DNA from: Tolypocladium sp. Sup5 PDA-1
Taxonomy: Eukaryota; Ascomycota; Sordariomycetes; Hypocreales; Ophiocordycipitaceae
Length of the DNA stretch: 64,000 bases
Assembly (NCBI GenBank): GCA_000750105.3
Contig: JPHH03000025.1
Location: 248,001 to 312,000 of the forward strand
Direction of reading: 5' to 3'
Below, in pieces: positions 32,358-44,476 of this stretch. The notes below the pieces were generated by a model. It was given only the letters and a program-made list of their open reading frames with translations. It was not told the origin of the DNA and did no database searches. Position numbers and translations under genes: made by a program. Each line of letters opens with the position of its first letter. The first letter of the stretch is position 1.

Positions 32358-34170
32358 TGTGGTTATGGCAATGTATCGCGACTGGGTGTGGCCAAGTAGA
32401 GGAGACGGACGACCCGCGGAGTAGCTTGTTAAAAAGTGCTATTAAGTCCTCGAGATACAGGGTGTTGTCCTTGGTCTTGAGATAAGATCATCAGCAACTC
32501 AAAGCTTATCGTCTCGATCCCAGGACCCCAGCCGAGGCCGTCCTGGGTACAGGCTGAAGAAGCAGAAGCAGAAACAGACGGCCGATGACAAGGCCGGAGA
32601 AAGAAGCTTGACAGTACGTACAGTACCAGACAGTGGTATTGAGAAGAGAATTATGACACCAGCCAGAAGACGAAGCTCTGTGCTCGCGATCCTCGGCGTT
32701 CCAACGCTTTCTTGCGACGACCCGAGAGAATGATCAGGAGCGTCGGTACAGGCGGGGCCAGGTAGGCCTGATGGTAGGAAACAAAACCTCGAAGCAGCCT
32801 CCAACTTTGTCTCCTGCCGCTGTTTAGACGTCGCTCGCGGGGCCTGTTTGCCACCGGATGAGCACTGGGTCGCTGGTCAAGAGCTCGTCAGTCGGAAATC
32901 GTTCGTGCACGATGCCCGGGGCTCTCGTATCGAGGTGTGCGGGTCGGAACAGTGGCAGAGGTAAAGCCGGGGCGGCGAAAACTCTGCTATCCACTGCGTC
33001 TGCGCTGTCGTCGGAGGCTCGAAAGGCGAATGATGATGCAAGAGAGAGCAGGCTTGCGGAGGAAAAGACGAGGACACGCCCAACAGTCACACAGCAGACC
33101 TGAAAGCGAGGCTGAAGAGCGCACGAGCCACGCAGCACTGCTCCACTCTTCGGCACCTAGCGCCCGGAGCGGCTGGCGGCGCATCGATCTTCCGATAAGA
33201 CCCCAGTGGCTGCTCAATTGCCAGATAGGCTTGCTTGACGCGGCAAAAGTTGCAGAACATGATGCAGACAACAACGATCACGGGACTCGGCTTGGCGGTG
33301 CTGCTTTGCGACGCCGGCTGATGAAGCTCGCGAGCCGTGACGTTGACTTGCTCAACTGCTGGACCGACCCCGTGGCAAGCTGCTCTCCGAGAGGCAATGC
33401 CCCACGCGACGAGGGAACCGAGAAGACTTGAGTCTTGCGGCCCAGGTGGTTCGTGAATCAGTATTGAGCCCGCAGACAATAGGCATCACCGCCTGCAACT
33501 CTGCTCCAGCGTCCTTTACGCCAATGGCACCAGAAATCCTTCTTCGTTCTATAAAAGACGAATGTGAATGCGACTTAATCACCAAAGATGAACGTAGCCA
33601 CACTTCCTAACGTTAGCGAAGCCTGATTTTAACGTTCTCTAAACTGCAAGCCCTGGAGGATTCAAGGAGTTGAGCTTTCATCGCGCCGGTTACCAATGTA
33701 ATCTATGGCCCTGGCACGTCCGTCTGGCTGGTAGCTGGGTACATCGCCAGGACTGAGACGCAATGGTGTTTATACCATGCGGTGTTTGGCATCTCATGTA
33801 CTCCGTACAATGCTAACTTCGGCTGTCGCTCAATCCAAAAGAGACATCAAGTCTCAGCGGTATTGGATGCCGAACTGGCTGCTCCCGCTGTAAGACGGGC
33901 CAAGTAACCCGACCCACCTGACGTTTATACCCTGATCGACGAGACGTGCTAGAATAAACCGGAAGTTACCTACCTATGCAGGGTACGAAGGCGGGCGGCA
34001 GGGGGGCACGTTCCCTGCCCGCTTTTCCGATAATGCCCTTTATTTACTAATTTGATCTTTAGTTATAATTAAATTTTAGTAGAAATACCGCGAAAATTTA
34101 TATATTATTATCGAAGAGTATTCAATTAGCCTTAATTCTTTTTCTAATTCTTTCTTACGAAGCACCTACT

Positions 34171-34220
34171 AGGATATGCTAGGGGATGCTAGGAGATGCT
34201 GGGAGATGCTGGGAGATGCT
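34171..34220. repeat. 10 bp tandem repeat, GGGAGATGCT-like units
   Basis: Five adjacent 10 bp units share the ending GATGCT or TATGCT, drifting from AGGATATGCT to GGGAGATGCT. Confidence 0.85.
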
Positions 34221-34317
34221 GGTGTCGCGTAGAAGATATATGCCACTATAATGGCTGCTGGAAAGACAGCAGGCCTGCACTTTTGCTTGTATGGTCAAGC
34301 GGATTTATCCGACAGCT

Positions 34318-34387
34318 GGGAGATGCTGGGAGATGCTGGGACGTGCTGGGACGTGCTGAGACGTGCTAGAAGGTGGTGGGAGATGGG
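34318..34387. repeat. Second cluster of the 10 bp tandem repeat
   Basis: About seven units of GGGAGATGCT and its variant GGGACGTGCT lie about 100 bp downstream of the first cluster. Confidence 0.8.
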
Positions 34388-34437
34388 CAAGTTCAGCGCG
34401 TTAATATACAAGCAGGGACGCAGACCGGCTTATTTTA

Positions 34438-34458
34438 GTGAGGTCGCGACGACCTCAC
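34438..34458. repeat. 21 bp inverted repeat
   Basis: GTGAGGTCG and CGACCTCAC form perfect 9 bp arms with a 3 bp centre. The flank GACCGGCTTATTTTAG at about 34423-34438 recurs as GACCGGTTTATTTTAG at about 34568-34583. Confidence 0.85.
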
Positions 34459-35298
34459 TATGTTACCCCAGCTTGAGGCTGGAATAGAAGGCCAAAAATC
34501 CAAATGCAGGCAAATTGGTGGCCCCTGCTCCATGTGCAAGTAAGCCACCTTTATCCTCGTTTTATGCGACCGGTTTATTTTAGCAGGTCTCGTGGATCAG
34601 GGCCTTATACGACACCCTTGACACCTCGCCCTTGAATCTCAGCACCACACATTCACCAGCAGAGACGGGCGCCGCGCACCTTCTGGCGACGTGTTTGTGA
34701 AGAGACGGCTGTTTGCCTAGAGTTGTTTGCCTAGCAGACCCTGCAGCCACGATGTCCAGTGCCTGCGGGATACGCAATGCGACAGGGCTGGTGGCAGATC
34801 TATATCATCCTGAACTGCACCGGAGTAGACCTGCTGAGGCATCGTGGAGAGGAGTATCCACCAGATCTGAAGCTATAGGCTGCGTGACTGATCACAATGT
34901 TAAGCATCGAGGTCGACGGCCTCAGGTTGTGGTATGGGATAACGAGGTGTGCGGCTGGGCTCAAGGCCGAGAGCCCCTCGATAAGAAACGTGGCTATCTA
35001 TGCCTCGTTATGAGTTGCCAAGACTTGAAGACATCGTCGATGATTCGTTGCCTTGACAAAGGCGAAGTCATCTCCGTGCGCAAAAACAGATCTAACAAGA
35101 GAATCGGCGCCGTTTCCCAGATGCAGCACGGAGGTAGCCTGGAGAATGGTTGGTGTCGAAAGCAACGCTATAGATGTACAATCATGATCAAGTCTGAGCT
35201 CTGACTATGTGCGAATTCGTGAATGCAAGTGTGTCTGCCGACAAGTATAGACCAAAAGATCTCTCGAGAAGGTTGCGCCCGAGATCAACCGCTGACGT

Positions 35299-37262
35299 TT
35301 AATAGCCAGCCTCTTGAAACGCCTCCGGCTCTGGCTGCAGCATGGAATTGACATTGACACTCCGTTGCATACCCGGGTCGCCTTCGTCATCCCGGGACTC
35401 GTTGAACGCATGGACGGTGCATGTCCCACGAGCCATGCTGTATCCATTCCACGACGAAGCTAGTGACAGTCAGCAACCTCGTTGACGCAAATCACAGCAC
35501 ACGGAGACGAAGGCACTCACCAACCATTACCGGCGCACTCGGATGCCAGCTAGCGTCGCGCACACACGTGCCCCAGCCACCTGGCTCGTCAAACCAGTGC
35601 CGAGTGTGACGATCCCTCCGCCGAGTTCCTATCGTTGCCTTCTTGACGTCGATTGTCCCGGCTAGCGTGGCATCTAAATTCCATATATAAACCTTGCCGT
35701 CCGCGCTCCCGGAATATACGTATCGCGAATTCGTCGAAGAGGGCGGCGAAAAGTGGCACCTGATGAGCGTCCTAAGGACCTTGTGGCCCCTAAATGTCAC
35801 CACAGAGTTGTCGTGGGAATCAGGATCCCAGTCCTCCTCATCATACGCCTCTCGGCGGTAGTCGAATGTGCCGCCGATATTGCGCCGCTGAGGATACTCC
35901 TCGCGGAATTGGGCTGAGGATTTGGCCATCCGGAGATCCCAAAGCTTCATGCTCTGGTCCTTGCCGTTGCTGAGGATATATCGTCCGTCGCCTTTGCTGT
36001 CAATGTATGTCAAGCCCTCGAGATGCCCCATAAAGGCGCCCGCTTCCCGTCGACTCCCCATGCTTCTCCGGTCCCAGACCTTGATGGTCGAATCGTCCGA
36101 CCCAGAGTAGACAATGTGCGGTGATAATTTGTCTGCAAAGCAGACGGCGTTGACGTGGTCGTCGTGTCCCTTGATATGATGCAACACCTGGCGCGACTCA
36201 ATATCGTAGACTATAATGGAGTCTGTGCTGGTGCCGGCCACGAGCTCTCGCCCATCACCCGAGAACCTGATGGACCAAATGCCGAAGGTCCCTCGACTTC
36301 GCCAGCCAGTTTCCACGGATCTAATCCCATCATCGAGATCGAGTGTGTATGGATCACCCGTGTCGTTGGGATCGGTCGGGGCGATGGACACCATGCTCTG
36401 GATGGAAGTGTACGCCAGCCATCGGTTGTCTGGGCTCAGCGATGCGTCCGTCAAGGTCCACTGGCCCCAGGGATACGACACAGTCTTGTAGTGCTTCCAC
36501 TTGTAAGGGTTTGACGTGTCGTACATGCGAACCTTGTAGTCTTGGCAGCAGGAAAAGAAGAAGTTGCCGTCGTCTGAGAATTGGCCCGAGTAGACGGGGT
36601 CGTCGTAGTGGATGATTTGCTCGGCCCTCGTGCTAGGAATCATGGACTGCAGAAGAGTTGTCAGCACGCGTGTGACAACACAAGCTGGGGGGGGGGGGCC
36701 GCAGGTCAGGGCTCACTTGTGTTACAATGTCGTTGTTTCGTTTCCTCTGCTCACGATCGCCGAGGCCCAGTTCGCGCTCAAGCATGCGTCTCGAGATGCG
36801 CTTCTTGGCGTGCAGGTCGTAGTCGTTGGCCCCGAACGCGCCGCTTCGCATCAGCTGGGTGCCCTCCCCGCTGGGGACCTTGGGGAAGCGGTTGGGATCC
36901 TTGGGCTGCCGATTCCGCCGCGCCCCCCACATGCCCATGAATCCGTTTTCGTCCGCCGCGTCGTTGAACAGAGCGTTGCTGAAGTCTCGGTGGCGCAAGA
37001 GAGCCATGAGCTGCCCTCTGGTCAACAGGCCCGCCCTGTCGCCGTCTGCTCCTGGAGCACGAGCGGTCAGCCAAGTAGGGGATAAACGAGTGCCAGGGCC
37101 GCATTACCTCTGAGCAAACCCATTATCTGCTGCATGGGGTCATCGTCGTCTCCAAAATCGTCGTCTTCCATGTCGTCGGCGTCATCCTCGTCCCCATTGT
37201 CTTCTTCGTCCACGAAATCTTCGTCATCCTCGTCCAAATCATCCTCGTCCATGTCATCTCCA

Positions 37263-37293
<31 letters not shown>

Positions 37294-37477
37294 CGAACGC
37301 GCCGGGCATTGGGTAAAGAAAGGGCGCATAGCCACCGTCATCTTGGCTTTCCTCTACTTGACTGTCCATCTCGGAGTGCTCGGTTCTATCATCACCGCCA
37401 GCATGCTCATCAGCTGGCGCGTGCCCGTGGGTCGGAGGCCGAGAGCCGGCAGCCCCGGCGCCGTCGTGCGTGTCCAT
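35299..37477 (-). CDS. WD40-repeat protein, DCAF11/LEC14B-like
   Basis: Four exons, 37477-37108, 37051-36717, 36646-35521 and 35459-35299, encode 663 residues. The N-terminus has a long run of Asp/Glu (residues about 60-115). A helical segment QLMALLRHRDFSNALF and RRMLERELGLGDREQRKRN precede a seven-blade-type WD40 propeller beginning IIHYDDPVYSGQFSDDGN. Clear blade ends are STIKVWDRRS, QSMKLWDLRM and GKVYIWNLDA. Order and spacing match DCAF11/LEC14B proteins, which in animals act as CUL4-DDB1 substrate receptors; that role in this fungus is inference. The second intron (36716-36647) holds a 13-base C run near its acceptor on the coding strand. The last exon adds 53 residues ending EAFQEAGY. 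Confidence 0.88.
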
Positions 37478-39049
37478 GGCACAGAGGATAAGACGTGGTG
37501 TTGGAGCAGCTGGTTGGAGAGGAAAAAAATGATAGGTCGAGTGAAATGCGAGAAGATGCACCGCTCACAGGCGGATCCCGAGACCTTTAATGAAGTGGCA
37601 CTTGGGCTGAGCTTGCGGGGGACGGGAGCTTCTCAGTGTCGAGGTGATGGGCTAGAGGAGAAAGCTGAGGTGGAATAAAATGGGAGAAAAGCAGGCAATA
37701 TGTGCTTCTTGCCGATGACGGGAGAAGAGTTCTTTACTGATGAGATGGGGTATATAAGAATACAAACGTGTGAGATGAAGGACGGGAAGTGAGGTTCGTT
37801 GACGACATCACTGGGGCCAGCTCCTACCTTTAGTCCGTACCTAGTTGGCGGAGATAGCGCTCTAGCAGCTCCACGTCTCCGAGAATTGGGGACCGACCCG
37901 ACACGATGGGTCGTGATGAGGGGGAACAGCGGGCTACATGCTGATCCGCACAGCGCCACCGACAAGCGCGGTCACCCCGAAGTCACTTCCAGCGGCTCCA
38001 AACTTCCGTTAGCAGGCAGCTTGCATCAAGCTCATCCCCAGCATCAAGCTCCAACCGACAAGCTGCGGCCAGTGCTCCAACAGAGAAGGTGGGGGAACGG
38101 CGCCGTTGATTGATAGTCAATGCAGCTGAGCTATATATTATTATACCGCAGCAAACTATCGCATTTCACGCAATGCAGCCAGGCTGTACAATCAGGACCC
38201 AGTGCAGGCGGCTGCATATGGATATCGTGACGGGCGTGGCGTCTTGCGATGTTGAGCGCAATCACTACGAGTAAACCAAGCAATGGAATAGAAGCTCACC
38301 TGTGCCGATACGAAGTACATGCTGAGCAATGGCCCCCTTGAAGGCCCGAATTAGAAACCTCAGCGCTCATCTCCCAGGCATGGAGCCCTCGTGGAGCACT
38401 GGAGCTCTAGAAGCCAGATTGGCAGATTCCCTGCCAGAGATCCAGCAATCCCGGGGCTGTGCTGCGCGGCCCGGCTGCCGTAGTCTCCAGAAACAGAAAA
38501 CAGTCCACTTTTCGCAGGCAATTATTACGGGCTGTGGAGAGTCAATCGAGTGGTGACGGCCGCGTTGCGTGTGCGCGAGCGAGTCCATGGGCGTGGATCT
38601 GCATCCCCTGTGGCTGGCTACAGTGGCCAGTGGGCGAGTACGGATACGCTACCCTTGACGTCGACATTTTCTGCTCCTTCCTGCCATCCTCCTCTCCCAT
38701 CGCATCACGACTCTCCTTTTTTGTTCGGGACACGACCCTTTTCTTCGCTGCTCCGTCTCTGGAACCAAGCCTCCGTCCTCGTTCTTTTGGCGTTTCTCTT
38801 CCCTGCCCGTCCCTGTTGCCCTCTTTTCTCTTCTAATTGACACGAGACACTCTCGTGCCGCCAAGACGCGCGAGCTTGCGACCGCGACCCATCCAAAACC
38901 TTCCTCGCCCCCTTACCGTACACCTCGACAGCCGACGACGCCGCAACACCACGTCCACGCATCGCACGGCCTCCGATCAACGTCGCCGAATTGACATCAC
39001 ACTTCTTCTGGGAGTGGTTCAGCTTGCGCAGCATTGCCTCTCCGTCACG
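37478..39049. other. Divergent promoter region, WD40 gene / GDT1
   Basis: This 1.57 kb gap should contain both promoters. The 200 bp before GDT1 is pyrimidine-rich, as in many fungal 5' leaders. No gene or long repeat was recognised. Confidence 0.5.
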
Positions 39050-40762
39050 ATGAAGTTCCGGACGAAGAGCTCGCCTTTGCTGCTGCTGCTCCTCCCTTCG
39101 CTTGCCGCCGGGCTTGCACCCAAGGCACCCGCGGCCAAGGGGGACGACACTGCCGCCGTCGTCTCGTCTCGCGACTCCGACGATGGCTCCGCACCCGTGG
39201 CTCCCAAGGGCCGACACGGCCTGCCGACCAAGGATGCGCCCGTCGACGGCAAGGATGGCAAGCCGCATCTGGGGCCATTCGTCGGGACGGACGGCGCCGC
39301 CGTGGACTCGGATCGCCAGCAGCTGCCTCCCCTCAAGGGACGGCCCCAGGATCCAACATATGTAGACGGCAAGAAGATACCCGAATCCAACGACGGCGTC
39401 ATGTTCGACAAGAACCGCGAAAGGCCGCAAGAGGGCACCACGGGCACCGAGGGAGGCGTCTCGGAGAAGGACAAGGCGCGCAAGGCCAAGGAGGGCCAGA
39501 CGGGTGAAAAAGCCCTCGCGCAGCCCGAGTCGCCCAAGGAGAAGCTCCCTCTGCCGCACAGCGAGGAGCAGAAGCTGCGGACGACCGACGACAAGGCCAA
39601 GGAGAAGGACAAGCCGAAGCAATCCTCTGACAAGGTGGAAGGCAACACGGACTATACCGGACTTGATGTGCGTCCACCCATTGCCTTCCCTCCCCTGGGA
39701 CAGCCGGCCTAAGGTCGGGTTGCTAACATTATTGTTTGCGCAGAAGCCAGAAGATCTCCCAGAAACCCCTCACGACAAGACAAACCCTTTGGCCAAGACG
39801 GCCAACAAAGACCACCTCGAACCCCCGAATCCCAAAGAAGACTCGACACGAACACCCAAAAAGGTCGTCGAGGACGAGGACGATGATGGCATCATTCAGC
39901 CATTCCACTCATTCATCCTCTCCTTCACCATGATCCTCGTTTCGGAAGTCGGCGACAAGACGTTCCTGGTGGCAGCCCTCATGGCCATGAAGCACGATCG
40001 CATGGTCGTCTTCTCTGCTGCCTTTGGCGCCTTGCTCGTCATGACTGTTCTATCTGCCGTCCTTGGACACGCCGTGCCAGCTCTCATCCCAAAGCGCCTG
40101 ACCAGCTTCCTCGCCGCCGGCCTGTTCTTGGTCTTTGGTGCCAAGCTCCTTCGCGAGGGCATGAAGATGGACCCCAACGAGGGCGTCTCGGCCGAGATGC
40201 ATGAGGTCGAGCAAGAGCTCGCTGAAAAGGAAAAAGAGCTTGGCCGCAACCGGCGCGGCTCCCTCTCGCCGCACTCCCTGGAGATGGGCCTCAACGGGAG
40301 GAGCTCGAGACCCAAGGGCCGTTTTCCCTCGCCGGCTCGATCCCCCTCGCAGTCTCCATCCCGCAGCCCGTCTCGCGGGCACGGTTCGGTCCAAGGATTC
40401 ATCCACGGCGTCAGCAACCTCTGCTCGCTGCTCCTGAGCCCCGCGTGGGTGCAGACGTTTGCCATGACGTTTCTCGGCGAATGGGGCGATCGCAGCCAGA
40501 TTGCAACCATTGTCATGGCGGCCGGCCAAGACTACTGGTGGGTGACGCTGGGAGCCACGTGTGGCCACGCCATCTGCACGGGAGTCGCTGTCATCGGCGG
40601 GCGTGCTATTGCTGGGCGTGTCAGCCTCAAAGTTGGTGAGTTGGGATCTATGGCCATTGAACCACTGCGGGGGAAGCTAACCGGAGCGCAGTCACTGTGG
40701 GCGGCGCTGTTGCGTTCCTCGTCTTCGCCTTTATTTATTTCATCGAAGCTTTGCACGGATAG
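39050..40762 (+). CDS. GDT1: GDT1/TMEM165-family cation/proton exchanger of the Golgi
   Basis: Three exons, 39050-39667, 39744-40635 and 40692-40762, encode 526 residues. A signal peptide (MKFRTKSSPLLLLLLPSLAA) leads into a roughly 220-residue charged, low-complexity segment. The membrane part holds two copies of the UPF0016 signature: EVGDKT in ILVSEVGDKTFLVAALMAMK and EWGDRS in FLGEWGDRSQIATIVMAAGQ. Each half has three hydrophobic helices, and the last helix comes from exon 3 (AVAFLVFAFIYFIE). A cytosolic-type charged loop with SPSRSPSRGHG links the halves. Family members move Ca2+/Mn2+ into the Golgi and support glycosylation. Yeast Gdt1 is about 280 residues, so the extended N-terminal region here is unusual in length. 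Confidence 0.93.
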
Positions 40763-43700
40763 ACGTGCCGCGATTCCTTCTCTAATCTTGTCGGTTTCAA
40801 GACGACTACTCTCCTATCTGTCAGCAGCCCCCGCCGGCTACGTATTTCTCTTGTAATTCAATACTCACGCACCACCACGGCCGTTTTATTCACATTCGGA
40901 GTCCCATTTTTACCTGTGGGATCTCATCACGGGAGTCACCGTCGAAACATCATCTTCTGGACATGGCCAGCGAGCGCAGGAGGGGCTAGTACTGTATAAC
41001 TCGGGATGTTGGGTTGTTTTCGCTTTGCCCGCTGCGTGTGTGCCCAGGCGGCCTCGCGAGGCCGGGCGACACAGGGACGGAAGGGGGATCTGGCACGCAA
41101 GGCGGCATGACGGGGGATAATAAAACGGGGAGGAATGGACTCGGGTCTGCAAGTTAGAATGGAGTTTGGCGGGCGCGATCTATTGGGATGAGGATGGGCT
41201 GCCGGCTTTTGCGGCGCTCATCGACGGGCGAACAAGTACAGGCAATGAATGCGTCGAATCTGTGCAGGCCCTTGGCTGGACGAAGTACGAATACTCAGTC
41301 ACCTTTCGTCTCTCGAACCGTTCATCTCGTCGCGGCCGCCTCAATTCGGGGTGCAGATGTCCATGATTCCGCATGTTGACTGAGTGATTGCTTTTGACTG
41401 ACCGGCTGACTCGCCAGGAACAGGTTCAACGTTTACGGATACATCAAGAACTTTGGGAAGAGAAAAGTGACAAGAAAGCAACGGGGGGGCCACGTTGTGA
41501 CACCTACCATACCCCCCCCCCCCCCCCCCCCCTTTTGGCCCCCCCCCCACCATGTCACCCCCGCCGTTCTGATCCCTCTTCACTCTCGCCTCACACCTAC
41601 CATACCCCCCCCCCCCCCCCTCTTTGGAGACTCCCTCTGAGGCGCGTCGATCAGCGGCTCGGCAATCGCTCCCCACGAGATCCGAACCGTCCTTAATCAG
41701 AAGCCGATAAGTTATTCGAGTGGCCTGATTCTTGGGAATCCGTTGGCTCGGTCTGGCCAATGGGCGGCGGAGGAGCTGGCTCTGTGAGCCATATCCCGGG
41801 ATGAGTCCATGGCAATAGGACCCCTTGGCCCAGGCAGACACGCGCGTATCGCCGTCCTCCTGAGTTCCTCACCTCCACCGGACCGCGTGTCACCTGCACA
41901 GGGCTGACTTATCAGAGGGTGGAGGGGAAGTCGGGCAATGAACCGGGGGCCGTCATGCAACGCACACGAGGTACGGGGTGCATACGTGGTCTGTCCGGAT
42001 CACATCCATCCACGGACGCAGTCAAAGCCCACCGCGATTCGGGGCCACCGACAGGGTTCGTTTGGATCCTGCGGAATTCAACGCGGAGAGAAAGAAGCAA
42101 CCCGTGTACGATGCGGCGGCCGGCTCGCATCCGGGGAGACATGGGGGGCATTGGGCTTGCTACCGAGGAGCGCCGCAGCGTTGACGCCACGCCGCCGTCG
42201 GGGGGGCCAACTTAGCCATGTCCGTACGGCCCTGCTCGCAGTGGAGTTCGGATTGCGCATTCGAGTGTGTTTCACGCCGGCAGCTGGGCATGATGGTTAC
42301 GGGTCGACGGCCAAGGGAGTCTGTATCTTCCTCAACACGCTTCATCACGGACGGCAAATAGCACGGCTCCCGAAATCGAGCTGAAGGGAACCTTTTGCGA
42401 GGAGAAACATCTCTATTTCCACCGGGTGCTTCCGTTGACTACCCTGTCCCGTCCGCCGCAGTCGTCAACAGTCATCGTGTTAGCGCACCGCTGTTGGTCG
42501 TTGGCAGCCCAGCCCAGCCGAGCAGGGTAGCAGCTGCGGTGGAGAGTGGGCTTGGGGTCGAAGCCGGGAGCAAACAAAATGCATCCAGTCCATATTACGC
42601 ATGGCGCCTGCACGGCGGCGGTGCCTGTGAGGCATGTCTCATCCCCAAGAGCGTGCATGGCTGGATCGGTTCGCTCCCCTCTTTCCCCCCCTTGCGGTCG
42701 CCTTTCCACGATCCCTGGGGCACCACCAGTGCCACGACTGCTGGGTCGTATGGCTGGCCCGCCATGCATGCCATTGCCCATCGCAGCTGGTCTGTCATAT
42801 GCGCTGGAGCCGTGTGGGTGGCTTGGACGACACCCCGGCAGCCTCGCCTTCCACACACGACGCCTGGAGCCCCGGCCATCAACGGACACGGCTCGACGGA
42901 CAACCACGAAGAATGACGGGCATTGCGAGTTCAGCACGTCCCCTTCGGCCTCGCTTTGCTATTTCGGACAGAGCCTCGGTTAATGGAGCAACGTGACTGG
43001 CCAGTGCAAGCCCTCGACGGAGGTGAGGTTGCAGCGCGGCGGTGGCCCAGGTGATGGGCCCGCGAGGCAAGCCACCATGCACGAGGCAAAACCAGCAATA
43101 GCTGGGTCGGCATATCCCGTCTCGACAGCTCACACTGAGCAAGGCAAGGCAGCATGGGCGGATGAGCGAGGCAGGGGATGGACAGGAGTAGACCGTCTGT
43201 CCGGCTTCCATCACATCACAGGAGCGCTTCTACAGCCGCCGACATGTCGCCGCGGAGATGGAGGACGTTGGTCCGCGCACCGCGCCTCTGTTTCGAGTCA
43301 GGGGAGGCGAATGAGTGAGCGGGAGGACCGCAAAGTAACGTGCTCGAGGAGCCGTTTCTCCAGCATGGCGTGTAGCTATGCTCGGGCGACGGTGACGGTG
43401 GCGTGTGAGTGCCTTGCATGTGCTTCTTCCTAGCCCCGAGTGATTGGGACTGTATTGGGCGTGTAGCTAGGGCTTGTCCTAGGGGTGAGCGCCAGGAGCG
43501 TTGGATGGAGGCGTCGAGAGCCCAAGACCGTTGCTGTCTGTCGTCGTACGAATGTTATCCCGAGGTGACGGGTATAAAGATGTCCAAGACCGCGGCCCTT
43601 GAGACACTGACTGACCAGACGATCAGACTCGAGCAACTACATCCGTCTTGCAACATCCTTGCCTCCTCGACACCTGTGGCAGATATCACAGCTCCATCGG

Positions 43701-43801
43701 CTTTCTGATAACCGCCTGCTCTCAAGTACAAATCCTGACAGCAACTCAAAAGCGCCTCCCCAGCAACCCTTTCAGAAATTCACATCCCTCCCCCAACCGC
43801 C
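40763..43801. other. 3 kb intergenic region with long C runs
   Basis: Numerous overlapping GC-rich open frames occur on both strands, none with a domain or splice structure. A duplicated CACCTACCATAC-poly(C) element lies at 41500-41620. The right end must hold the promoter of the zinc-ribbon gene. Confidence 0.5.
41501..41620. repeat. Duplicated element with poly(C) tracts
   Basis: CACCTACCATA followed by a C run occurs at about 41501-41532 (21 C) and again at about 41594-41620 (16 C). A third C run lies between, at 41540-41548. Confidence 0.8.
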
Positions 43802-44476
43802 ATGTTCTCCAGCGGCAACGACATCGTACGCTGCCCCGGCTGCAGCATCCCCGTGTCGGCGGGCCAGCCACGCTCCGAGTGCTTCAACTGCGCAGCGTAC
43901 GTGTCCTCCTCCCCATCATCGCGCTGGCCGCTCCTCCTCCCCGCCTACGACGATCTCGTGCCGACGTGGCGCGCCGCAGCAGCAGCAGCAGAGGCACGCA
44001 GCTCCTCTCCGTCGACCACGGCGGAGACGGCAGCGGCGGGACGCTCCTCGAGCCCGTCTACGCTCGACGATCCGCCGCCGGCGTACCCCTCGTTCAGGCA
44101 TTTCGGAACGCAGATGCCCTCGTCGCCATCGTCCACCGTGGGCATCAGCTGCGACCGCCCGCGGACGGCCATGGACTTGGAGGCGGCGAGGGGCGGCCTG
44201 GGGGTGAGCGGGAGCGGCGGTTATGGCGCGATGGGAGTCGTCAGCAGCGCAGGGACGGAGAGCGTCGTCGAGGCCGCGGAGACAGACAGCAGCGGGAACA
44301 GGAGCAGCGAGACGAACGGCAAGAGCACGTACCAGAGCCGCGTGAGCAGAGTGATGGGGGACAACAAGTATAAGGTCCTTGCGCGCACGCTGCTCCTGAT
44401 ACTCTTCATCGTCGCGGTCGTGTCACTGGTGTTGATCTTTCGGCCAAAGGGCCAGAAGGGGGATGAGTCCAACTAG
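43802..44476 (+). CDS. Zinc-ribbon, single-pass membrane protein of unknown function
   Basis: One exon encodes 224 residues. The N-terminus has RCPGCSIPVSAGQPRSECFNC, two CxxC pairs spaced as a zinc ribbon. The middle is S/A/T-rich and contains DDPPPAYPSF, with a PPxY motif that WW-domain proteins such as Rsp5-type ligases bind. A single strongly hydrophobic helix near residues 190-212 (LLLILFIVAVVSLVLIF) is followed by a short basic/acidic tail. No signal peptide is visible, so a tail-anchored topology with the ribbon in the cytosol is likely. I do not recognise the family. Codon use with high third-position GC supports real coding. An adaptor for a ubiquitin ligase is one possibility, on the PPxY alone. 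Confidence 0.65.
   Translation: MFSSGNDIVRCPGCSIPVSAGQPRSECFNCAAYVSSSPSSRWPLLLPAYDDLVPTWRAAAAAAEARSSSPSTTAETAAAGRSSSPSTLDDPPPAYPSFRHFGTQMPSSPSSTVGISCDRPRTAMDLEAARGGLGVSGSGGYGAMGVVSSAGTESVVEAAETDSSGNRSSETNGKSTYQSRVSRVMGDNKYKVLARTLLLILFIVAVVSLVLIFRPKGQKGDESN

Larger units (their letters stand above)
32358..35298. other. 2.9 kb gap with AT-rich and repeat-bearing core
   Basis: The RRM-gene promoter lies at the left. From 34020 to 34160 the sequence turns strongly AT-rich, then short tandem repeats and inverted/direct repeats occupy 34171-34590. Open frames at 32937-33431 and 34713-35204 have no recognisable domain and were not called. The gap looks like a relic of a mobile element. Confidence 0.5.

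Noticed and set aside
34713..35204. 163-codon plus-strand frame beside the repeat relic
   Set aside because: I could not connect it to any family, and it could be chance; it is not strong enough to call.
38705..39622. 305-codon minus-strand frame
   Set aside because: It is antisense to the GDT1 first exon, where charged low-complexity codons keep the complement open. No family features are present.
42395..43433. Several plus-strand frames of 145-173 codons
   Set aside because: All overlap one another in GC-rich intergenic DNA and none shows conserved motifs.
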